DNA from: a virus
Virus record (IMG/VR): IMGVR_UViG_3300050014_000668
Location: 1 to 33,448 of that record
Reading direction: 5' to 3' (one strand)
Length of the DNA stretch: 33,448 nt
Shown: positions 21,101 to 27,499 of the stretch, in pieces
How the letters are laid out: every line of letters starts with the position of its first letter
Numbering within the stretch: the stretch's first letter is position 1
Program-made: the position numbers and the translations under genes
Notes under the pieces: model-generated
The model's input: the letters and a program-made list of their open reading frames with translations, nothing else
Database searches by the model: none
What the model was told of the DNA's origin: nothing

Positions 21101-22083
21101 AGAACCTCCAGAATGGCTCGGGCGACCCGGGCGGTGGTGATTTCGTGCGTCAAACAATGGTAGCGCGATGAGCCGGGAATGGGGGGATGGGCAGGACACC
21201 AATTGCGCAGCAGATCGTTCAGCTCGGTGATGCCGGAACCCTCAAGCGCGGAGCACTCGCCAGCCCAAGTCGCAGGATCCCTGGCCTCCCGGTAGCACGG
21301 GAAATGGCTGCAAGTGGGCAGCACGCCCCGGACCATGGCCTTGCGCGGGTCCCGGTAGGGGAAGCGATTGAATCCCGACACCACCGAGTAGAGTCCGACG
21401 ATCGAACAATTCGAGGCACCAGCGAGCTGGATCGGGCCTCCGTCGGTTGACACCAGCACGTTCACGTGGCGGAGCAGCTCCACTGTTTCCATGATGGACA
21501 ACTCGCCGCGCAGGTCCATGAACCCGCAGCCCATGGGCGCAGCCACCAGATCACCAGCGATGTCGAACGACTCCTCCTTGCTCCCGATGAGGATGACCGA
21601 CAGCCCGAACGCGAACATGTCCTCCGCCAAGTGGACCCAGTTGTCCCGCGGCCAAGTCCGGTTGGGGTCCTTGGATGCCGGGTGGAGGACCACCCATCGA
21701 GTGCTTTCGTCGGTGTAATAGAGAAGCTGGTCCACGCGCTGGACATCCGCATTGCTGGTCTTCAGGTCCAACGTCTTGAAGAACGGGTCCACACCGACCA
21801 GGCCCATCTCAGCGCAGAACGAGTCCACCTCATGGATGTTGGCCAGGCCATGGCAGGAGTCATGGAGAGGCACCTCGAGGACAAACGGACGGTCCTCGCC
21901 GTCCTCCACCGTGGTTACGTGCCGGCAGGCCCGGGAGAGGGGACGGAAGGAGGGCGCCGTGTAGAAGTAGACCTTGCCGCCGGTCATCGCCTTGTAGGCC
22001 TGGGCAGCGCAGAGGGCCATGCAGACATCGCCCATGCCGGACCAGCGGCTGATCATGATGGGCTGGCCATCGCGGGGCATCAT
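21097..22083 (-). CDS. GT9-family glycosyltransferase (heptosyltransferase-like)
   Basis: Double ATG at 22083 and 22080 follows a G-run. The 328-aa product has two Rossmann-like halves. The C-terminal half has VVLHPASKDPNRTWPRDNWV, GLSVILIGSKEE, DLRGELSIMETVELLRHVNV and STDGGPIQLAGASN, the pattern of GT9 ADP-heptose transferases, although a catalytic-type aspartate in the N-terminal half is not clear by eye. It may add a sugar to host LPS or a virion protein. It is flanked by small membrane genes and is unusual in a head-packaging operon. Confidence 0.75.
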   Translation of the reverse strand: MMPRDGQPIMISRWSGMGDVCMALCAAQAYKAMTGGKVYFYTAPSFRPLSRACRHVTTVEDGEDRPFVLEVPLHDSCHGLANIHEVDSFCAEMGLVGVDPFFKTLDLKTSNADVQRVDQLLYYTDESTRWVVLHPASKDPNRTWPRDNWVHLAEDMFAFGLSVILIGSKEESFDIAGDLVAAPMGCGFMDLRGELSIMETVELLRHVNVLVSTDGGPIQLAGASNCSIVGLYSVVSGFNRFPYRDPRKAMVRGVLPTCSHFPCYREARDPATWAGECSALEGSGITELNDLLRNWCPAHPPIPGSSRYHCLTHEITTARVARAILEVL

Positions 22084-22256
22084 TTATCACCCCCGCCAAA
22101 GATCCCGACATGCGTGAGAGCTTTTCTCAAGATGATGACGTGTCGTTCGAATTGATCGGCCTTCTTGTTGGCGTATTTCGCCTCTTTCGCGTAGAGCCAG
22201 CACAGACAGCCGGTCCAGAGGTTTGTGCCGATGAGGAGACAGATGGCGAGTCGCAT
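22080..22256 (-). CDS. Small membrane protein
   Basis: ATG at 22256 follows AAAGGAA. The 58-aa product has a transmembrane segment (LAICLLIGTNLWTGCLCWLY) then a basic helical part and GGGDK. TGC is not a clear lipobox. The stop overlaps the start of the glycosyltransferase by 4 nt. A longer start at GTG 22343 is possible but has no SD. Confidence 0.5.
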   Translation of the reverse strand: MRLAICLLIGTNLWTGCLCWLYAKEAKYANKKADQFERHVIILRKALTHVGIFGGGDK

Positions 22257-22339
22257 GGCGGGTTCCTTTGCAGTGCCTTTGGTGATGACGGGGCCGGGAT
22301 GCCTGCCGACGTGGGCTGTTCTGGCTGCCGGCCCCAGCG

Positions 22340-22543
22340 TCACAAGAGGGACGCTTCTTTGTTCGGAGAGGTGAATGGTAGATGTTCGGCCCAGGGCGGG
22401 TGCGGTGGATCGCCACCGCGTGACAGGGGTTCGACTATGACCGGAGCCCGGGTGCCGGAGGTCAGGACGGTGCCTTCACGATCGCGTATCGATAGCCTTC
22501 GGAAAGTCCCGCAGATCAGGGATCCATCCTGTCGCGGGTTCAC
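22340..22543 (-). CDS. Doubtful small ORF
   Basis: GTG at 22543 opens 67 codons that run to just upstream of the next gene. The product is proline-rich and without motifs. It overlaps the better ORF at 22476-22619 by 68 nt. It is listed because the stretch 22257-22475 otherwise holds no gene. Confidence 0.2.
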   Translation of the reverse strand: MNPRQDGSLICGTFRRLSIRDREGTVLTSGTRAPVIVEPLSRGGDPPHPPWAEHLPFTSPNKEASLL

Positions 22544-22619
22544 GAATGGCGCCGAGGTTGGCCGGGCCTGTCAGACCGACCAGCACGAGAGGCGCAAGGA
22601 AGAGGTGGATGGGGGGCAT
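22476..22619 (-). CDS. Small signal- or membrane-peptide ORF
   Basis: ATG at 22619 with AGGA 8 nt upstream gives 47 aa: MPPIHLFLAPLVLVGLTGPA is a hydrophobic, signal-like start, followed by a soluble tail. It could be exported or membrane-bound. A second ORF (22571-22696) in another frame overlaps it; this one has the more protein-like sequence. Confidence 0.4.
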   Translation of the reverse strand: MPPIHLFLAPLVLVGLTGPANLGAIREPATGWIPDLRDFPKAIDTRS

Positions 22620-22695
22620 GCAGGGATCCTAGAGAGAGAAGAGGTGGTGTTCATGGGACGGCCCAGTGCAGGTGCGCGTGGCCGTCCGGTCAGCA

Positions 22696-22842
22696 TCAGT
22701 TCCAGCCGGTTGAATTGATGTCCTGGTCGTGTCCGCGCGCCGGCTCCGTGACGGCCATGAGCCAGAGGGCTACGGCCGCATCGCAGAGCAGGACCAGCGC
22801 TGCCGGGGTTGAGAGGATGAGACGGGCGGTGGAGTCGAGCAT
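22696..22842 (-). CDS. Small membrane protein
   Basis: ATG at 22842 lies 5 nt after the stop of the 22848 gene. The 48-aa product has a membrane segment (LVLLCDAAVALWLMAV) and a polar C-terminus. Function unknown; part of a run of four small membrane or signal-bearing ORFs. Confidence 0.45.
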   Translation of the reverse strand: MLDSTARLILSTPAALVLLCDAAVALWLMAVTEPARGHDQDINSTGWN

Positions 22843-22847
22843 GAAGG

Positions 22848-23135
22848 TCAAAAGACCCTGAATGCGTGGCGGGCGCGATAAGTGGACCCGTCAGGCATGA
22901 TTTCGGTGTCGGTTTCCCCGGCGAAGGTTTGACCGGTGGTGGGGAGGCGGGGGAGGATCGGGGCTGGACCAGCCCAGTGCCATTCCGCCCCATGGCGCGG
23001 GTCGCGAATGGCTATCTTGAGGTCGCCGTCTCGGTTCCACACCTCGACAGCGTAGACACCTCTGGAGTGCTGGAACCCCAGGTTGTCGCTGACCAAGTAG
23101 CGGTCGCCGTCGATGTAGACGCACTTTGGTTTCAC
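22848..23135 (-). CDS. Small beta-rich hypothetical protein
   Basis: GTG at 23135 follows AGGAG with 7-nt spacing. The 95-aa product (MKPKCVYIDGDRYLVSDNLG start; VYAVEVWNRDGDLKIAIRDP) is strand-rich. No family is recognised. Confidence 0.6.
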   Translation of the reverse strand: MKPKCVYIDGDRYLVSDNLGFQHSRGVYAVEVWNRDGDLKIAIRDPRHGAEWHWAGPAPILPRLPTTGQTFAGETDTEIMPDGSTYRARHAFRVF

Positions 23136-23372
23136 AGACGTTCTCCTGGGTAGGCCTCAGATGGGCCCGCCGTGGAGCTGCACGGCGGTTGCGGCGACAT
23201 GCCGCGCAGGCGTCGGGCTCTACCACCTCGCCTGATTTCAGATGGGGAACGTGGTCAATGGCGCAGGCATTTTGCGACCACGTTGTTTCCCTGCGCCGGA
23301 TCACGCGGCAGGTCGGGGTGAGCCCGGTGGTCTGCGGTCCGGATTTGTCCCGGGCGCGTGACGGGCTGCCGG
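23136..23372. other. Gap with an uncertain leftward frame
   Basis: No gene with a normal start and stop is seen. On the minus strand one frame reads ACAIDHVPHLKSGEVVEPDA then CAACRRNRR, which looks protein-like and has a cysteine pair, but it has no stop before running through the next gene in another frame. It may be a decayed or frameshifted gene. Confidence 0.3.
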
Positions 23373-23588
23373 CTACTTGGCGGCCGGCGCCTTGCGGTTG
23401 AACTTGGAGCAGGTGGCCGTCTTCTTGACGACGAATCCGCCGAGGGAGCAGTGCATGTTCTTTTCCTGTGTGTAGCCGTAGGAGTTCACGACCATCTCGG
23501 ACCGATATCCCCGGCAGTTCATGCAGACGGCCGGGGCCGGCTTGGGCTCGTAGCCCTGGTTTTCCTTGGCGATGCTCTGCTTGCTCAC
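23373..23588 (-). CDS. Small zinc-binding-like protein
   Basis: GTG at 23588 follows GAGG by 8 nt. The 71-aa product has VCMNCRGYRSEM, HCSLGGFVVKKTATCSKF: a C-x2-C...C...C pattern typical of small phage cysteine-knuckle proteins, ending in a basic tail. Function unknown. Confidence 0.6.
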   Translation of the reverse strand: MSKQSIAKENQGYEPKPAPAVCMNCRGYRSEMVVNSYGYTQEKNMHCSLGGFVVKKTATCSKFNRKAPAAK

Positions 23589-23968
23589 GGTTGGACCTCA
23601 CTGAAGGGGGGAGGGTTGGGGGGAGGAATGGTGGGAAGGGGGACGGCTAGCAGCGCGCGGCGCTTCCAGAACTGGAAATCGGTGATCTCGATGCCGATGC
23701 CGCAGAAGTCTTCCACGATCATCGGATAGGTCTCCCGGATCAAGGATTCCAGCGTGGCCACGCGAGCTTCCGCGTTAGCGAGCCGATCGGCGAGGGTGAG
23801 GGGCTTGGCTACGGAGGGGTCTGTCTGCGAGAGGATCCGCCGGCACAGGCTGCAGGTCACCAGGGATGCATCGGTCGTGGTCTGCGAGGACTTCTGGAGC
23901 GAGTGCCCACACAGGCTTTCCTTGTATGCGCTGTTCGCGTAGTCGTGGCCTTCGGCATGGATCTTCAT
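23585..23968 (-). CDS. Hypothetical protein with cysteine pair and proline-rich tail
   Basis: ATG at 23968 follows GGAGCAACGCCA and lies 27 nt behind the leftward promoter P7. The 127-aa product has CGHS, TCSLCRRIL, a helical part (RLANAEARVATLESLIRETY) and ends in PLPTIPPPNPPPF. Function unknown. It is the first gene of the last leftward unit. Confidence 0.6.
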   Translation of the reverse strand: MKIHAEGHDYANSAYKESLCGHSLQKSSQTTTDASLVTCSLCRRILSQTDPSVAKPLTLADRLANAEARVATLESLIRETYPMIVEDFCGIGIEITDFQFWKRRALLAVPLPTIPPPNPPPFSEVQP

Positions 23969-23994
23969 TGGCGTTGCTCCTTCGCTATTCCACA

Positions 23995-24022
23995 AGTATG
24001 TCCCGCGACGGGACAAATGCAA
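23995..24022 (-). promoter_or_regulatory. Leftward promoter P7 with perfect operator GTCCC-GTCGC-GGGAC
   Basis: On the minus strand TTGCAT (24022-24017), 16-nt spacer, CATACT (24000-23995). The inverted repeat 24000-24014 has perfect GTCCC/GGGAC arms but a different centre and lies between the two boxes rather than on the -10. It has the same arms and 5-nt centre as P1-P6. Confidence 0.65.
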
Positions 24023-24030
24023 GAGAATTT

Positions 24031-25068
24031 TTAGGCCTTCGCGTAGCGGTCGAAGCGCTCTTTGTGGAGGGCAGCCAAAACCTTCTCGGCGTTTTTGGCG
24101 GCGGTGCTGGTGAGCACCCGGCGCAGAGACCAGAGACACATGCAGTTTGGGTGGGCCGGGATACAGGGGATCCACAGTTCCTCGGGCCCGCGCTTCGTTC
24201 CGTCGCGCCGGTAGAGGTGAGCGGAGCGGCCGACGTTGTGCTTGCCTGGCCAAATGAACTTATCTGGATCCATGCCGGGAAGAGGCTTGGCCACCACCCG
24301 GAAGGCGCGGCCGAACATCTTGCGGCAGAAGGGGCAGGCCCGCGGCCCAGCGATCCAGACGGCCTCCCATTCGCCGGAATCGGCCACGGAGGCGAGCTGG
24401 CCGTTGGAGATCGACATGGCAGTCTCGGTGATGGCGATGCGGCGCCAATCCCGGTTGAGCCGGCCCAGCTCCTCTCGCAGGTGGGTTTCGATATAGCGTG
24501 GGCCGGCGTTCGCCAGATTGGCCTCGAGGAGGACATCAAGGGTCTTTTGGCGCGCGGCCGCGGTCATCTTCGTCACGAACTGGGCACCCCGCAGAGACGT
24601 CCATTCGGTGATCTGCTGCTGGGCCGGAGGCATGACGTGGAAATACTGATCCCAGGCGGAGGGCGAACTGATCGCCTTCACCCGGGCTTCGATAGTGGAG
24701 AGCAGGGAGGACTGGAGCGCCCATACCTTGGCGGCATCCTCGGCGGTCTTGGTGGGAAGCAGGGCATTCACGAATCCGTCAACCAGGGATGACCAGGTGG
24801 CCATCTTCTGTTCAGGCGGGGCCGGCGTGTTGAACATCCGCATGATCTCGCCCCAGCCCGGAGGCTTGGGAGGGCCACCCTCGGCCTTGGTAATCTGGAG
24901 ATGCTTCCCCATCACCGCAGACCCGTAAGCTGACAGGAAGCCGGTGCCGAGCCACCAGAAGCGGTCTTCAACCCATCCGCGCAGTGGTTCGGGGTTCGGG
25001 CCCCACATGGGCCGCTCCACCTCGTGGGCGGCTGCATGATCCATGGATGGCCGGCGGGTTGCCTTCAT
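24031..25068 (-). CDS. MuF-like phage head morphogenesis protein
   Basis: ATG at 25068 overlaps the previous stop. The 345-aa product carries the MuF signature: RRIAITETAMSISNGQLASV (about 209-228), then CPFC (245-248), and HPNCMC at 306-311 near the end. MuF-like proteins sit at the portal vertex inside the head and help assembly or DNA ejection. It follows the portal with two small genes between, the usual terminase-portal-MuF order. Confidence 0.85.
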   Translation of the reverse strand: MKATRRPSMDHAAAHEVERPMWGPNPEPLRGWVEDRFWWLGTGFLSAYGSAVMGKHLQITKAEGGPPKPPGWGEIMRMFNTPAPPEQKMATWSSLVDGFVNALLPTKTAEDAAKVWALQSSLLSTIEARVKAISSPSAWDQYFHVMPPAQQQITEWTSLRGAQFVTKMTAAARQKTLDVLLEANLANAGPRYIETHLREELGRLNRDWRRIAITETAMSISNGQLASVADSGEWEAVWIAGPRACPFCRKMFGRAFRVVAKPLPGMDPDKFIWPGKHNVGRSAHLYRRDGTKRGPEELWIPCIPAHPNCMCLWSLRRVLTSTAAKNAEKVLAALHKERFDRYAKA

Positions 25069-25241
25069 TTGGCGGCCTCGTATGCGACGTCACGGTGGCA
25101 GCCATCACACCAGCGGCGAGGGAACGGGGCCAGCAATTTCCATTTGATGACCTCACGCTCCAATATCCGATTACAGGTCGGGCAATGCTGCACCGGAGAA
25201 TTGAGCCGTTCCGAGCATATGTCGCGCAGTGGCAGGATCAT
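25065..25241 (-). CDS. Small zinc-finger protein
   Basis: ATG at 25241 follows GAGGAG by 6 nt. The 58-aa product has HCPTCNRILEREVI and WCDGCHRDVA, two CxxC pairs 23 residues apart, a treble-clef or ribbon-like zinc site. It lies between the DUF6527-like gene and MuF with overlaps on both sides. Confidence 0.6.
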   Translation of the reverse strand: MILPLRDICSERLNSPVQHCPTCNRILEREVIKWKLLAPFPRRWCDGCHRDVAYEAAK

Positions 25242-25244
25242 TTG

Positions 25245-25568
25245 TCACTCCTCGATGGGCTCGTAGCAGGGGATCCGATCTGGGAGGAGGGGAAGGAAGA
25301 GGGTGGAGCCAGCCGCTCGATGTGAAGAGTCCTTGAGGAATCGGATCATGCCGGATTCCACGAAGGAATGGCAGCGCGCGTTCGGGTCGCCATTGGCGCA
25401 TGTCACCAGGATGGAAGGGCGCAGGGTGGGCTCGATGGCGTCCTGGTTCCAGTCCCATGCGTTGGGGCCTTCGACGGGCACGGAGTGGACAGCGTGACAG
25501 CCAGGGCACCAGAAAGCCAGGTGCCCCGATTCGGTTCGGAAGAGGATGGGGGAAAGCCGGGTGATCAT
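25245..25568 (-). CDS. DUF6527-like protein
   Basis: ATG at 25568 lies 5 nt after GAGTGA within AGGAGTGACC; GTG 25574 overlaps the SD. The 107-aa product has GHLAFWCPGCHAVHSV, WDWNQDAIEPTLRPSILVTC, RCHSFVESGMIRFLKDSSH, the order recalled for DUF6527 phage proteins: cysteine pair, then a small beta domain with a C-H pair. Zinc binding is likely; role unknown. Confidence 0.6.
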   Translation of the reverse strand: MITRLSPILFRTESGHLAFWCPGCHAVHSVPVEGPNAWDWNQDAIEPTLRPSILVTCANGDPNARCHSFVESGMIRFLKDSSHRAAGSTLFLPLLPDRIPCYEPIEE

Positions 25569-25570
25569 GG

Positions 25571-27499
25571 TCACTCCTGCGTGGACTGGGCTGATTCAGG
25601 TTCCGGCATAGGCTCGTAGGCGGTCCGGCCTTCGCCGAGGCGTTGCAGGCGCTGGGCCAACTCGGAGGGTTGCCCATCGGCGCCTTCCGGCTGGCCGCTG
25701 TCGTTGGAGGCGCCACCGTCCTCCCCTTCGCCGTCCGCGTCCGGATCCTCCGCACCGTCCGGCGGGACCATGAGGGCCTGCTGGTAAATGGTGCCCAGCG
25801 AGGGGTTCATCGGCGAGGCGTTGACCATGGGGCTGGGGTAGTCGGGCAGGTTCATGGACATCCGGAACTCCCCGACCGTCAAGCCGGCCTGGACGCGCTG
25901 GAAGTGGGAGTCCATCTCGCCCTTGTCGGCCGGCATATTGCCGAACCAGTCGAGCGGGTGGGGCGGCAGGTCGAACTGGGCGCGCGCCTCGTTGATGGTC
26001 ATGTGCTTCATCTTTTCGGCCCAGCGTTCCTTGGTCTGCTCGATGTCGAGACCGCAGAACTCCAGGTGCAGGCGGTTGGAGCAACGAGAGACGATCTCGT
26101 CGTTGTCGAAGGCCGCCAAGTCTTTTAGGAGGGGATTCAACCCCTTGTCCTTCGCCGCGGCCAGCTTCTGCCCGGTGTCGTCGCCGGACAGGCTGGACTT
26201 GTCGCTCACGAAGGATTCGAATCCAACCTCCTCGGCAGCCACCCCGAAGATGGCACCCATGATGGTCATGTTCAGGGTGATCCACTTACTGAAGGCCATT
26301 TCATCGAACGGCTGGGCCGTCTGCAGGTATTGGACGTTCCCCTGCTGACCGCGAGAGAAGAGGATCGGGAGGTTGTGGGAATTCTGGATGCCGCGCACCT
26401 TCTGCTGCCATGCGGCCTGGAAAGCGTTCTGCGTGCGGACGTCGTAATTCCCATAGGCCATGAGGATGCCCTTGGGGATGGCGCCGTCGGAGAGGCCCTG
26501 CTTGGTGTAGGTCAGGGCCTGGAGAACGTTGTTCAGGGTTTCCAGGGACTGCTCGAATTCGGAATAACCATAGCCGTTCTCCTCGGCCCACGTGGAGGCG
26601 TTCCTGGTCCAGAGGGCCAGTTCGTCATACCCGAAGGCGATTTCAGCCTTCCCGTTGAGCACCTGGTAGGCGTAGATGGGGCGTCCATCATCCAGCGTGG
26701 CCTTGTAGGCGGGGGAAGCCAGGGCGAAGGTGTCACTGGGGCGGACGAACCAGGAATCCAGCCCCTCGGCCCCGTTTAGCCCGATCAACTCCACCGCAGC
26801 CTGGTCGAGGGTGAGGCCATCCCCGACCATGAACCGGTGGAACTGCACGAGACCCTGCCGGCGAAGTTCCCGGCGCTTCACCGCGTTGAACTCGCGGCCG
26901 CCGCACTCGAGCATCTTCGACAGCCACCGGATCTCCTGTTCCAGATCTTCCCCGGCCGTGGCGTTTTCCTCGTTCATGACCAGGCGCCACCCGATATCGT
27001 CAACCGTCTGGGCCCGGCGGGAGTAGCGGTCCACCTGGCGGATCCGGGTGCGGATGATGGCCTGGGCCACCTCGAGCCGGCGCGCGAAGGCCCGGAGGAT
27101 CGGAAGCTGAACACCCTTCTTGGGAAGCCACTTGAAGTAGCCGCGGCCGAAGTCGGAGCCCCAGGAGGTGGTCTGGGCCTTCCCTTCGGGAGAGACCTGG
27201 TCGCCGGTGCGCCACCCTTCCGGATCGTCCCGGAAGCGCATGGCCTTGGCGACAACATCCTCCGCCTTGCGTTCCACACGCTGCAGGTCGGCGAACTGGC
27301 CCATCATTTCGTAAAGGCCCGGGTCGACGGCACCCATGGCCGGCGCGTAGAGCTGAGAGAGCTTGGTGGTGGCGTCCACCGCCTCATTTTCGGGAGCGCT
27401 GGGGTTGTAGGCGACGGCGGCCTCGTGGCTGCCCAGGTCTTGCGTTGGCGTCCAGATGGGGCGGAATTCAGCGGACCCACCATTCATCGTGTCGTTCAT
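25571..27499 (-). CDS. Phage portal protein
   Basis: ATG at 27499 follows GGGAG and overlaps the terminase stop. The 642-aa product has the helical stem-like middle, with QSLETLNNVLQALTYTKQGL, GILMAYGNYDVRTQNAFQAA, GNVQYLQTAQPFDEMAFSKW and IFGVAAEEVGFESF, typical of large portal proteins. The C-terminus is acidic and low in complexity (EDPDADGEGEDGGASNDSGQ). It would form the dodecameric DNA gate. Position next to terminase supports the call. Confidence 0.85.
   Translation of the reverse strand: MNDTMNGGSAEFRPIWTPTQDLGSHEAAVAYNPSAPENEAVDATTKLSQLYAPAMGAVDPGLYEMMGQFADLQRVERKAEDVVAKAMRFRDDPEGWRTGDQVSPEGKAQTTSWGSDFGRGYFKWLPKKGVQLPILRAFARRLEVAQAIIRTRIRQVDRYSRRAQTVDDIGWRLVMNEENATAGEDLEQEIRWLSKMLECGGREFNAVKRRELRRQGLVQFHRFMVGDGLTLDQAAVELIGLNGAEGLDSWFVRPSDTFALASPAYKATLDDGRPIYAYQVLNGKAEIAFGYDELALWTRNASTWAEENGYGYSEFEQSLETLNNVLQALTYTKQGLSDGAIPKGILMAYGNYDVRTQNAFQAAWQQKVRGIQNSHNLPILFSRGQQGNVQYLQTAQPFDEMAFSKWITLNMTIMGAIFGVAAEEVGFESFVSDKSSLSGDDTGQKLAAAKDKGLNPLLKDLAAFDNDEIVSRCSNRLHLEFCGLDIEQTKERWAEKMKHMTINEARAQFDLPPHPLDWFGNMPADKGEMDSHFQRVQAGLTVGEFRMSMNLPDYPSPMVNASPMNPSLGTIYQQALMVPPDGAEDPDADGEGEDGGASNDSGQPEGADGQPSELAQRLQRLGEGRTAYEPMPEPESAQSTQE

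Noticed and set aside
20622-21140. 172-codon rightward ORF
   Set aside because: It is the antisense shadow of the membrane-anchored leftward gene, which has an SD and a clear membrane helix.
22420-22445. GGTTCGA sequence as a tRNA T-loop
   Set aside because: The flanking bases do not pair into a T stem and no acceptor or anticodon arms were found.
22571-22993. 140-codon leftward ORF
   Set aside because: Proline- and serine-rich shadow across better ORFs at 22696 and 22848; only its last 41 codons have a separate start.
23346-23366. GTCCC half-site near the leftward small genes
   Set aside because: The opposite arm does not occur at the 5-nt spacing of the operator family.
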